DNA from: Dimorphilus gyrociliatus
Taxonomy: Eukaryota > Annelida > Polychaeta > Dinophilidae
Assembly (NCBI GenBank): GCA_904063045.1
Contig: CAJFCJ010000001.1
Location: 2,673,501 to 2,737,500 of the forward strand
Reading direction: 5' to 3'
DNA: 64,000 nucleotides
Part shown: piece by piece, positions 10,905 to 22,791 of the stretch
Layout: every line of letters begins with the position of its first letter
Numbering within the stretch: the stretch's first letter is position 1
Notes under the pieces: model-generated
Told to the model about the DNA's origin: nothing
The model's database searches: none
The model's input: only the letters and a program-made list of their open reading frames with translations
Program-made: the position numbers and the translations under genes

Positions 10905-13900
10905 TTAATATTTTATCTCATCTAGAAACGCTGAATCAATGATAATATTCTCTGGAATATCAATCTTACGAACAACGCCGTCGTGTAGCACAACGATAAC
11001 ATCCGAATCAATAATAGTTTTCAATCTATGAGCTATTACGATTTTTGTACAATTCGTAAAATGTTCCATCAACGTTTCTTGAATGATTTTATCAATCTTT
11101 TCGTCAATGTTCGCTGTTACTTCGTCCATAACTAATATTCTTGGTTTTGATAACATCGCTCTAGCTAAACACACTAATTGTTTTTCACCAACACTTAAGT
11201 TATTTCCCCTTTCTTGGATTGGAAAGTCCAATTTATCTACTGATTTCGCGAATTTATCAACTGATTGAGTCTTATGTAAAGCTGTCCAAATTTCTTCGTC
11301 TTCAAATTCATCGAAAGGGTCAATATTCTTTCGGATGGAGCCATTGAAAAGAAAAGGTTCTTGGGGAATTACTGAAATACCAGATCTCGCTTTTCCTAAA
11401 GGTAACTTTGTTAAATCTATACCGTCCAATACAATTTCACCTTGTGGTTCATATAGACGAAGAAGAGCGGCGATTAAAGAACTTTTACCGGATCCAGTTC
11501 TACCAATTACGCCAATCTGATTGAGAAAAAAGTCAGTCAAGTTATAGAGAGAATAAATTTAGAAAAATGAGGAAAACCTTTTGATTATGTTGAAAAGTGA
11601 GATTGATGTTTTGCAAAGCCGCTTTTTCGCATCCATCATAGTAAAGATAAACATTCCTAAATTCTAATTGTCCACTTTTCGGCCAATCACTAGGCACGAC
11701 AATATCGCGATTAGAGTCATATTTTTCCAATTCTAAATTCGAATATTCTATTATCCTCGTTACTGATGTCATCTATAAAAGGGTCAATTTCGCTAAAGAT
11801 AGATCATTACCATGCTTTTGAAATACTACTTACATAATTTTCGAATTCAGTAATCTGCCTTACTAGCCATTCATAGTATTCAACAATATCTAAATTCGAA
11901 ATGAATGCCACACCCAGAATCCTCAAATTAATTGAATCCGTAACAAAAATTGAGATTATTGAAAGGGAAAAAATTATAAAAGTCACTATATATCCATTTC
12001 TAAACACTAGCCACCTTGTTGAAAGGACAAATAAAATCCATATTTTTAGATGTTCATTTGTATTTTTAAAAAATTTGTTCAAGTAAGTATTTTCCATATT
12101 GAAATTTCGTATTGTAATTAAACCATCTAATGTATCAGATATATGAGAATAGAAAGGGCTTCTCTTAGCCGCTTCTAACCATTTAACAACTTTTGTCAGC
12201 CTAATAGCGTAATATGCAAGATACATCGTTACAATGACTATAGGTATTATAACAAAAATCATCCAGTAAACAGCTACTATACTCAGTATCATGTACACTA
12301 CAATATCAAAAGATACAAAAATTGCCCAATGAAAAGTAACCGCAAGTTTATCATCAATAAATAGTAAATCTCTAGAAAATCTATTCAATATATTCCCCGA
12401 TGGAGTTTTACTAAAAAAGTCCAACTTTGAATTTAAAACTCTTTGGAAGAGTTTATTATGAAGATTCTCTCCAGCGCTTGTTGTAAACGATAAAGCTAAA
12501 TAGTTTCGAAGAAAATCAACAATGAATATGGCAAACAGTAAACATAAATAAGTGATGAAAATAGTTTCTTGAGACGTTTTATCTTTATCACTATTAGTTG
12601 TTAGTGTTGATAAAAGATAGTCTGAATAAATTTTCAATGGATTAATAAGTAATGAAAAGAATATTGTAGATATTAAAAGCAGATTTTTTCCACTTGTGAA
12701 ATATGTACGATATGCTTTCATATCTGATAAATTAACCCTAAAAGTTTCTTCATTTTCTTCTGTACCCTTATCTTTAATTAGAAACTTATCAACAGAAATT
12801 TTGCTATCTTCTTCCTTCAAATAAGATAAATTAATATCATTTTCAAGTTTCTGAAAGTTTTCATAATCTCCTAAGAATATCGTTTTTCCTTTATTGAGTA
12901 TAAGTATTTTATCTGCTCTTTCGAAATATGCCGAATGATGAGTAACGAGAATAACTATTTTATCTTTCAGAAACGTCCTTATACAATCGTAGAATAATCC
13001 TTTTCCAACTTTTAGATCTACTGCACTTAGTGGATCATCCAAGAGATATACATCCGCCTCTTTATATACACATCTTGCTAGAGATATTCTTGATCTTTGA
13101 CCTCCGCTTAGTGTTACTCCCTTTTCCCCAACGAATGATAAATCACCATTCGGGAAACGTTCCAAGTCCTACAACGTTTTAAACGATAAAGAGATTTGTC
13201 ATTTGATAAAAGATTAGAGAACACTACCTTTTCCAGACAACAAACGTTTAAAACTGTTTTGTAGCGTTCCTCATCATAATCCGAATGAAACAAGATATTC
13301 TCCTTGATAGTACCGTGAAATATCCAAGGTTCTTGAGCAGCATAGGCGTATTGGAAGCTGTTATTGAATTGGGTATTGGAGGATAAAGATAATTCACCCA
13401 TTAGAGATTGGAGGAGAGCCGTCTATGTATAAAATGAATGTAAACAATGACACTATATGTTATGGCTAGAAAACTAACCTTTCCAGATCCAACTTCTCCA
13501 GTAATGATTAAGACTTGTCCTTCTTCAATGGAAAAGGTAATATTTTGAATTGTGTATTCTGAATAATCGTTTTCCTGGGTTTGCCAACTGGCAGAAAGAT
13601 TGTTGACATATAAAACATTTCCGTTTGGTTTTATTTCTCTTTTTACAAAATCTGGTTCTTGAATGAAATCCTAAAAGATAAAGCAAAAATAATGAAATAC
13701 CTTAAGTAACTGATAATAAACATACCAATATTCTCTGAAGAGACTCATGAACTTGAATGAAATAGCTGAAATTGTTCGTGTAGATGGATAGTGAGAGAAA
13801 GTACAGCACATTTAGAAGTGACATTGCCATAAATGTCGTTGATAAAGAAAGAGTTTGGGGATTTGTCTGTAGTTTCCAGTACGAAAAAAATGTTGTCAAG

Positions 13901-15203
13901 AAGAGAATTTTAGCACAAGTAATAAATAAAGAAAAATATAAAGATCTAAAGAAATAGGCTTTTCTATAACAACTAAGTTCGAATTTTCTTAATTTTGCAA
14001 TAGTTTGTCCAAAAGCCTTTTCCCAAACATTCATCTTTATAATTTTCATTCCTCGAATTATTTCACCCATCATTTCAATTCTTTTATCTGTTGCCCTATT
14101 TATCCTTTGGCGTTGAACACCTTCATAAAATGATAGAGATAATCCTATTGCCCAAAAAATTAGTGCAACAATAGCAACAATGACTGTAGTCCAACCAAAA
14201 TATGTGTATAGGATTAGTAAAATTGTAATGCAAAGTATTGGCACTGAGAAAATATACAGAAAAGCATCAGCCATTGGTATTTTTTCAACGTCAGATGAAA
14301 GTAGATTTGTGATATGTCCAGTACTAAAATTTTTCATTGATGAAGTAGATAGTCTCAATATCTAAATGTTTAAATTGTAACGAAATGGATAAGAACATGT
14401 TTTGATTGAATACCTTGGAATAAATCATAGTTGAAAATGCTGCTCGGTTTTTAGCTCCTATGATGCTTCCGAAGTAGAAGAAATAACTATTTACTTGGAG
14501 AGTGATTGCCAAGCAGAGAGAGAACAGAATAGCCATTGCAAAAGTTGATAATTTAGTAGCTGTTTTGTCGTGCAAACTCTCCAGATATGAAAAATACTCC
14601 TTAAATAGAACTTGTGTAATTATTCTACATGATTCCTTTTAAATAAATGAATGATTTTTTATTGAGTTAGTCATTTATTAAATGAAAAATACCAACTGCT
14701 ATTATATGGCAAATCAAGAATAGGAAAACGTTCTTTTTCTGAAGACTTAATACCCAAATAAACGCTTTGAACACTCTTAAATGCCCTTTACTTGGTTTAT
14801 AGTTCCTGTAATTTTGTATAATTGCGTAAATAAAACAATAGAATTTGAAAAAACTTACTTGATTTCATCATAATGACTTTCAATTTCATCTTCAGGAAGG
14901 AGAGGGAAAACGTCTTTATCGGTCAATCTCCTTTTATGAGATTCTCTAAACAGGTCGTTGAGCCAACTATTGACATCAAGAAATGTTATTAGATATTTAA
15001 AGTACGACATAAAATAATTAAACTAACCATAGAAAAAACTTGGATAAAAAGTTGGCTGAAGTGTAAGGATGATCATTTTTTTTCTTTCTTTTGTCTAATA
15101 CGGATTAAACATTTTTGAGATTAGCTTGCACCTTTAATATATTAAACCAATGTATTTAACGAGTATTACCTAATAACAATAAAGCTGTTTCTTCACTATC
15201 CAT
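10905..15203 (-). CDS. ABCC4/MRP4-like multidrug-resistance ABC transporter, copy B
   Basis: Middle member of the tandem ABCC trio, with the same TMD1-NBD1-TMD2-NBD2 order. Exons, 5' to 3': 15170-15203, 15028-15094, 14859-14966, 14697-14805, 14414-14635, 13726-14361, 13479-13670, 13228-13422, 11834-13168, 11578-11772, 10905-11516. They sum to 1234 codons plus stop. The N-terminus MDSEETALLLL is followed by a basic run (DKRKKKN). All NBD motifs match copy A: GEVGSGKT, LSGGQ, LLDDPLSAVD, then GRTGSGKS, LSVGE and VMDEVTANID. NBD exons and the introns between them are almost nucleotide-identical to A and C. The post-NBD1 linker (starting near 12810 and moving downward) and several membrane helices are unique to B. 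The C-terminus ends FLDEIKY. Probably a plasma-membrane exporter with altered substrate range; the substrate itself is unknown. Confidence 0.9.
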
Positions 15204-16361
15204 TATGGTAAATTTTATAATATTAAATCGTCTTGAGCATAATTTTTCTCCATCACTCAGTTTTACAATGGCCATAAGAGTTAACTTGTCGCTTAATATC
15301 AACGTTTTCGTTACGATTACTTTAACAATAGAATATAGAAAGCATTTCTCAACTATGTTATACATTGAAAATTTTTTGAATGGTTAATATTCTTTATAGA
15401 ATAGAAGACACTGCTCTGTAGATGAAACTGCCGTGACTTTTTATGAAAAATTTGTTAAAGTTCATTTAGGACTTGTTTCCTTAAAGATAAAGAAATCTGT
15501 AAGATACATCAGTAAATACTAATTCAAGAAACAGGTGTTCTTCTTTATTCCGCTTTTAAGTCATAGTGTAAATATCTTTCCTTATCATAAACCTGATTCT
15601 GACATTGTTCGTGTTCTTTTTTCAATGCATAGTATTAATTTTAAACATGTAAATCAATTTTCAACATCTCTATTATAAAACTTATCCAGCATTATAAACT
15701 AACATTCAACTAGCAAGTAGTTAGTCCGATACTTTTTCCCCTCAATATAAAATCAGCATGCTTATAAAACTGGATTACTATATTTATAAAAAAAATGAAT
15801 ATTTAACGCGATTCAAAAGTAATGATTAAGATTTGATGATAGCGATATCAGAAAAAGCATAACAATTGTTTTATAAGTAACAAATTCAACTTGATAGTCA
15901 TATTTTCTTATTTATTTGTTTATTAATCATATATATGGAGGCTATTCACTTTAAACCAGTTCCAATATTGCACCATTCAAAGAAAATCCACTTTTTCATG
16001 CTTTCATGCTTGTGTTCAAAAAATTTCTGTCATGATAAAACTGCCTTTTTTGCAATATCACTTTATCAGCGTTGTTTGATTAATATTTAGAAAGGCCCTT
16101 AGCATAAGCAGCTTCGTGCGACAAGACTATTTATCCTTTAAAATAGACACTATATTGTTGTTTGGAGGAGTTCCTTTGGCTCCTTCTACGGATCCAGTAC
16201 AACTAACCGGAAATGGAAAATTATCCAGTAAGAAATTGTTGTAATTAATTCTGGGTGAAAGACAATACACGATGCCAAATAGTAATCATAGACTAAACTT
16301 CAATAAAAATATAAACTATTGATTCAATTACACATGTCTTTCAGATGAACAAACTCCAACA
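15204..16361. other. Spacer between ABCC copies B and C
   Basis: A spacer of 1.16 kb holding the copy B promoter and copy C 3' flank. One exon-like fragment on the + strand at 16112-16227 is listed separately. The rest is AT-rich with no recognised gene. Confidence 0.5.
16112..16227 (+). pseudogene. Orphan exon-like fragment, laminin-G-like wording
   Basis: A 116-nt open segment has an acceptor-like end before it (cataagcag) and a donor-like end after it (A|GTAAGA). Read from its second base it contains FKIDTILLFGGVPLAPSTDP and then VQLTGNGKLSS. The hydrophobic strand followed by GG-x-P is typical of laminin-G/neurexin-type domains. No partner exons are seen nearby on the + strand, and it lies inside the antisense ABCC cluster. 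It could be a relic of a transposed exon, an exon of an undetected gene, or chance. Confidence is low. Confidence 0.3.
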
Positions 16362-19300
16362 TTATATTTCATCAAGACTAATGGCATCATTGAATATATT
16401 CTCTGGAACATCAACCTTGCGAACGACGCCGTCGTGTAGCACAACGATAACATCCGAATCAATAATAGTTTTCAATCTATGAGCTATTACGATTTTTGTA
16501 CAATTCGTAAAATGTTCCATCAACGTTTCTTGAATGATTTTATCAATCTTTTCGTCAATGTTCGCTGTTACTTCGTCCATAACTAATATTCTTGGTTTTG
16601 ATAACATCGCTCTAGCTAAACACACTAATTGTTTTTCACCAACACTTAAGTTATTTCCCCTTTCTTGGATTGGAAAGTCCAATTTATCTACTGATTTCGC
16701 GAATTTATCAACTAATTTAGTCTTATGTAAAGCTGTCCAAATTTCTTCGTCTTCAAATTCATCGAAAGGGTCAATATTCTTTCGGATGGAGCCATTGAAA
16801 AGAAAAGGTTCTTGGGGAATTACTGAAATACCAGATCTCGCTTTTCCTAAAGGTAACTTTGTTAAATCTATACCGTCCAATACAATTTCACCTTGTGGTT
16901 CATATAGACGAAGAAGAGCGGCGATTAAAGAACTTTTACCGGATCCAGTTCTACCAATTACGCCAATCTGATTGAGAAAAAAGTCAGTCAAGTTATAGAG
17001 AGAATAAATTTAGAAAAATGAGGAAAACCTTTTGATTATGTTGAAAAGTGAGATTGATGTTTTGCAAAGCCGCTTTTTCGCATCCATCATAGTAAAGATA
17101 AACATTCCTAAATTCTAATTGTCCACTTTTCGGCCAATCACTAGGCACGACAATATCGTGATTAGAGTCATAGTTTTCCAATTCTAAATTCGAATATTCT
17201 ATTATCCTCGTTACTGATGTCATCTATAAAAGGGTCAATTTCGCTAAAGATAGATCATTAACGTGCTTTAAAATACTACTTACATAATTTTCAAATTCAG
17301 TTATCTGTCGTATAATCCATTCGAAAAATCCAGTTAATTCTATGTTAGAAATTAAAGCAATACCCAAAACTTTCATATTAATTGAATTAGTTACAAAAAC
17401 TGAGATTATAGAAAATAGCGAAATTTCTGTGATCAATATATATCCATTTTTAAAAATCAACCATCTAGTTGAAGCCAGAAACAACTTCCAAGTTTTCAGA
17501 TGTTCATTTGTATTTTTAAAAAATTTGTTCAAGTAAGTATTTTCCATATTGAAATTTCGTATTGTAATTAAACCATCTAATGTATCAGATATATGAGAAT
17601 AGAAAGGGCTTCTCTTAGCCGCTTCTAACCATTTTATTGTTCTAGTTAGCTTAATACCGTACAAAGCAAGGTACAATGTAGTGAACACAATGACTATTAT
17701 TATAATAACCATCCAATATACAGCTACTATGCTCAGGATCATATTAACTATAATATCGAACAAAAGAAATGTAATCCAATGAAAAGTTGTAGCAAGTTTA
17801 TCATCAATAAAAAGTAAATCTCTTGAAAATCTATTCAAAATATTCCCCGATGGAGTTTTACTGAAAAAATCCAACTTTGAATTTAAAACTCTTTGGAAGA
17901 GTTTATTATGAAGATTCTCTCCAACACTTGTTGTAAATGTTAAAGCTGAATAGTTTCGAAGAAAATCAACTACGAATATGGCAAACAGTAAACTTAAATA
18001 GGTAATGAAAACAGTTTTTTGAGATGACATGTCTTTATCAGAATTAGTTGTTAGAGTTGTCAATAAATAATCAGAATATATTCTTAATGGATTGATTACT
18101 ATAGACAACGCTACTGCTGTTATTAAGAAAAACACATTTCCCGATGTAAAATATGTTCGATATGTTTTCATATCCGATAAACCCAATCGTAAACTGTTTT
18201 CTCCTTCTTCGGGACTCTCTTCAATAGCTTCCAACCTTTCAGGCGGATTATTCATTTCTTCCTTCAAATAAGATAAATTCATATCATTTTCAAGTTTCTG
18301 AAAGTTTTCATAATCTCCTAAGAATATCGTTTTTCCTTTATTGAGTATAAGTATTTTATCTGCTCTTTCGAAATATGCCGAATGATGAGTAACGAGAATA
18401 ACTATTTTATCTTTCAGAAACGTCCTTATACAATCGTAGAATAATCCTTTTCCAACTTTTAGATCTACTGCACTTAGTGGATCATCCAAGAGATATACAT
18501 CCGCCTCTTTATATACACATCTTGCTAGAGATATTCTTGATCTTTGACCTCCGCTTAGTGTTACTCCCTTTTCCCCAACGAATGATAAATCACCATTCGG
18601 GAAACGTTCCAAGTCCTACAACGTTTTAAACGATAAAGAGATTTGTCATTTGATAAAAGATTAGAGAACACTACCTTTTCCAGACAACAAACGTTTAAAA
18701 CTGTTTTGTAGCGTTCCTCATCATAATCCGAATGAAACAAGATATTCTCCTTGATAGTACCGTGAAATATCCAAGGTTCTTGAGCAGCATAGGCGTATTG
18801 GAAGCTGTTATTGAATTGGGTATTGGAGGATAAAGATAATTCACCCATTAGAGATTGGAGGAGAGCCGTCTATGTATAAAATGAATGTAAACAATGACAC
18901 TATATGTTATGGCTAGAAAACTAACCTTTCCAGATCCAACTTCTCCAGTAATGATTAAGACTTGTCCTTCTTCAATGAAAAAGGTAATATTTTGAATTGT
19001 GTATTCTGAATAATCGTTTTCCTGAGTTTGCCAACTGGCAGAAAGATTGTTGACATATAAAACATTTCCGTTTGGTTTTATTTCTCTTTTTACAAAATCT
19101 GGTTCTTGAATGAAATCCTAAAAGATAAAGGAAAAATAATGAAATATCTTAAGTAAGTGATAATAAACCTACCAATATTCTCTGAAGAGACTCATGAACT
19201 TGAATGAAATAGCTCAATTGATTAGTGTAGACGCAGGTAGAAACATAGTAAAATGCGTTTAAAAGTGACATTACGGTGAATGTAGTAGATAAAGTGAGCG

Positions 19301-20686
19301 GTTGTGGATTTGATGATAACTTCCAATATGATAAAAATGTTGTCAAGAATAGGATTTTAGCACTGGTAATAAATAGAGAAAAATATAAAGATCTAAAGAA
19401 ATAGGCTTTTTTATATCGACCGAGTTCGAATTTTCTTAATTTTGCAATGGTTTCTCCAAAAGCCTTTTCCCAAACATTCATCTTTATAATTTTCATTCCT
19501 CGAATTATTTCACCCATCATTTCAATTCTTTTGTCTGTTGCTCTATTTATCGTTTGCCTTTGGATACCTTCACAATAGGACAGAAAAAATCCTGTGATCC
19601 AAATAATGATTGCAACAGCAAGCACACAAACAACTACCCAACCAAAGAATGTACTGAGAATTATTAAAATAGCAATACAGATAAACGGAGCTGATAGAAT
19701 ATATAAGCAGCCTTCTATCATAGGAATTTTTTCAACATCCGAAGAAAGTAAGTTTGTTATATGACCAATTGTAAAATCTTTCGTTGACGAAGTAGAAAAT
19801 CTTAATATCTGTTGTAAAGTTTACATATACTGAGTATGCTATATGAACATTTAATAAATGTTTGTATAGAATACCTTAGAGTACATCATTGTGGAAAACG
19901 TTGTTCGTACTTTAGCACCGATAATGCTTCCAATATAGTAGAAATAATCCGATAATTGTAATGTCACAAACAAAGACACAGAAAACGATATTGCTATTCC
20001 AAGAGTAGTTAGTTTATTGGCTGGCTGATCGTTTAGAGTTACTAAATATGAGAAGTATAATCCAAAAAGAAGTGGCGTGAATATCCTACATAATTCCTGT
20101 TATGTTAATAGAGTTGTTTAAACATAGAGTAATCTTTGACAAAATATTAAGTACAAACCGATATTATATGACAAACAATGTATAGAAAGAAATTTTTCTT
20201 TTGAAAACCAAACGCCCAAATTAAAGCTTTAAGTGCTTTTAAACGTCCTTTAACCGGCCTATAACTCCTTTAAAATTGATTATTATTTTAATGATAATTT
20301 GAACAGGTAAAGAAAGCAATCAAATTGCTTATAAAGAAAAACATACCTAATATCATCGTATTGTTTTTCAATGTCATCTTCGGGAAGAAGAGGGAAGACG
20401 TCATCATCAGTTATTCTCCTTTTTCGGGATTCTCTAAAGAGATCGTTGACCCAACTATTATATCAAAATATAGTGTTAAGGATATTTAAAATATATAGTG
20501 TAAATGTAAACTGACCAAAGAAAAAATTTAGATAAAAAGTTAGCTGATGTGTATGGATGATCATCTTTTTTTCTCCTCTTTTCTATTATATATAAAAAAG
20601 TTTTTTTTATCCTTAATTAACGCTTTTTGACATAATAACTAAATTTTATTACTTGTTGCTAAAAAAGCTGCTTGTTCACTGCTCAT
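16362..20686 (-). CDS. ABCC4/MRP4-like multidrug-resistance ABC transporter, copy C
   Basis: Promoter-most member of the tandem ABCC trio. Exons, 5' to 3': 20653-20686, 20516-20582, 20347-20454, 20159-20267, 19875-20096, 19173-19808, 18926-19117, 18675-18869, 17284-18615, 17029-17223, 16362-16967. They sum to 1231 codons plus stop. The N-terminus is MSSEQAAFLAT followed by a Lys/Arg run. NBD1 motifs (GEVGSGKT, LSGGQ, LLDDPLSAVD) and NBD2 motifs (GRTGSGKS, LSVGE, VMDEVTANID) are the same as in A and B. From NBD1 through the linker to the first TMD2 helices (about 17800-18615) it matches copy A nearly base for base. The last two TMD2 helices and the TMD1 helices near 19560-19720 are the most diverged of the three copies. 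C-terminus: NIFNDAISLDEI. Likely a plasma-membrane exporter; substrate unknown. Confidence 0.9.
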
Positions 20687-21151
20687 GTTGCAAAAATTGT
20701 AACGAACTGAAAAAATAAATCAGTACAAAGGTTATTAGACTGGCATATTTATATTAATGCTTATATTTCATTTATTTTTACATTTTTCCACTTTCCTATA
20801 AGATAGTTAATTGATATCTTACATTAATTGAATATTTTAGTAAGAACTAATTCAAAGACCCGGCTTTTCTATCTATGTGCCTTTTGAGAATATCCTTTAG
20901 TAATTTTTAGTGAAAATATTTTTAGAGGTAAAATTTTAGATTATAGTAATATTATAGATGATACTAGTCAATCAGTATATTTTCACTTTTTACTCTCAAC
21001 GTACGAAACTTAGTTTGTAACCCAACTTCCGGTTAAAATTGCCCGTATGGTAGTGCGAAAAAAAAAGTTTTGAAAGTTGCTATACTTTGTTTCGTTTGAA
21101 GCAGTTTATTACAACTATTATTATACAATATATTTAATAGTATTAACAATA
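20687..21151. other. Intergenic region upstream of ABCC copy C
   Basis: This holds the ABCC copy C promoter and the RABEPK 3' flank. It includes one copy of a dispersed repeat (about 20955-21115). No coding sequence was recognised. Confidence 0.5.
20955..21115. repeat. Dispersed repeat, copy 1
   Basis: About 160 bp resemble 23570-23745 in the same orientation. Shared blocks, in the same order, are tcaatcagtat, tacgaaacttagt, acttccggttaaaa, tgcccgtatg and cgtttgaag. Both copies are diverged and contain small indels. There is no coding potential and no clear terminal inverted repeat, so the class is unknown. Confidence 0.6.
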
Positions 21152-22588
21152 TTAATCAAACGAACAAATATAACAATCATCAAATATGTTCCCTTCCGTA
21201 TCCATTCCACCGCAAAACAGTAATAGCGGGATTTGATGTGCTCCACTTGCCGCGTTTCTTGTATCCTCTTCTGGTAATTCTGGTGGAGGTCTTGGGGTGA
21301 TATCCTCATCTTCAACTGCATTTTCCGCTAGGAGACTACTGACACTTCGTTGTGAACCAGCGGAGCTGGGTGCACTGCCAATATGGCTTCGAATTACCTT
21401 AAAAGGATTGATGCCAATATAATTTACACGGAGAGTAATGACATTAAGCAAAGAGACAAACCTCTTTAACTATATCTTTGGCTTTATCATCATTCTGTTC
21501 GTTATTTTTCCAAACATTTATATGAATTACGCAACTAGCCATATCTAATCTAGGTGGAGGACGAGGTCCATCCATAGTTATCTCAGTCCACTTTGAAGTT
21601 GCTAGATCGAAACGCCATAAATCATCAACAGCCGAACCAGAACTTGTTAAACCACCAAAAATGAACAATTTCTCTTGATAAATAACACCAGCATGAGCAG
21701 CTCTGCCGCAAGGTGTTCTACCACTACATTTAACGCTATTCCATTTATTCTTCTTTAGGTCAAGTATGTGTAGGTCGTCGTAAAATTTACTTCCAGCCAT
21801 TCCAGCATGCAGAATAACTATAATTAAATAATAAAAGTTAATACTACCGCTTATAATTAATATGAGTGTAGATTAATGATAATTAAATACTGCATGTGTT
21901 TCATTCTATCAGTTTTACAAACCTTTAGAATCGTTAATTTCAGCTAAAACATGACCGTGACGAGGTTTAGGTGTATCACCAACAATTCTTAAAACAGTCC
22001 ATACTTTTGTAGAAGAATCGAAACGATAAACTTGTCTGTCTCCTACCGGATCCGCTCCTTGATGTCCTCCGCTATAAACGTATAATATACCATTTTTTCC
22101 AACAAGACCATGACAAGTTCTTGCCGAAGGACAACTTCCAGTACATTCAATATTTTTCCATGTTTTAGTTTGAACGTTGAACTGTTGCATGTCAGTTAAA
22201 TTTTTACCAACTTGAGCTCCACCCCATACAAGCAAATCAGAATCATTAGAAGAAAAGGCGCAATGTTCGTATCTAAAGATAAATACTATAGTTAATAAGT
22301 TATATACTGTATCTTTTAATCAAATATGACAATTTACCTCCCTAAAAAGCCTACTTCATCAAGAGTATCCCATTTTAAATTGTCTAAATCTAACTCGTAT
22401 CCATCGGAGAAAGTTTCATGTGGATTTGCACCCCCAATAAATAATACTTTTCTACCCAAGGTCGTTGCAGTAAAACCTACTCTTAGAGATGGAGATTCTC
22501 CAACAGCTCCTAATAGGTACCAAACATTTTTTGTAGGATTTAAACCTACTTCTAAATATGGATATAGGTCTAATTTTGCGTTTTCCAT
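21152..22588 (-). CDS. RABEPK: Rab9 effector protein with kelch motifs
   Basis: A kelch-repeat beta-propeller protein. The family (p40) binds Rab9-GTP and supports endosome-to-trans-Golgi transport. Four exons join to 400 codons (human 372): 22338-22588, 21923-22272, 21462-21817, 21152-21397. Kelch blades are visible as hydrophobic-GG motifs: LFIGGANPHETFSDGY, LVWGGAQ, YVYSGGHQGADPVGD, ILHAGMAGSKFYDDLHILDL, LFIFGGLTSSGSAVDDLW and LLFCGGMDTEGNIFDDCY. The last blade is separated by a Ser/Pro/Glu-rich insert (~300-370), as in vertebrate RABEPK. The start at 22588 gives the family-like N-terminus that leads into the first VWYLLGAVGESP strand, and an in-frame TAA lies just upstream. A separate small ORF overlaps this start by 19 nt. 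The assignment rests on matching blade wording through the whole length. Confidence 0.88.
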
Positions 22589-22791
22589 GCTTTTTTAGCC
22601 AAAACTGGAATATTTCCGTAGCTTGAATACAAATAGTTCTTTGAAGAATCCCCAAAAGTTAAAAATCGTTGATACGTTGCAGATTTTCTGTCCAAAAAAT
22701 CCTTATGTATAGTTAATGATGTATTGGAATATCTTTTTTTAATAGATGATATTTCTTCCTCTGTAAGCTCCGTGGATTTTATTTTATTCAT
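22570..22791 (-). CDS. Hypothetical 73-residue ORF overlapping the RABEPK start
   Basis: An ATG at 22791 (an alternative lies at 22830) opens a frame starting MNKIKSTELTEEEISSIKKR and ending AKKAWKTQN at 22570-22572, overlapping the RABEPK start by 19 nt in another frame. The composition (charged helix, then Tyr/Ser-rich stretch) looks protein-like rather than random AT-rich DNA. I do not recognise the family. A faint similarity to the endosulfine/ARPP19 layout is not enough, because the FDSGDY core is missing. It may be an upstream ORF, a bicistronic partner, or chance. Confidence 0.35.
   Translation of the reverse strand: MNKIKSTELTEEEISSIKKRYSNTSLTIHKDFLDRKSATYQRFLTFGDSSKNYLYSSYGNIPVLAKKAWKTQN

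Noticed and set aside
22570-22791. Endosulfine/ARPP19 identity for the small ORF
   Set aside because: The diagnostic FDSGDY core is missing; the resemblance is limited to scattered residues.
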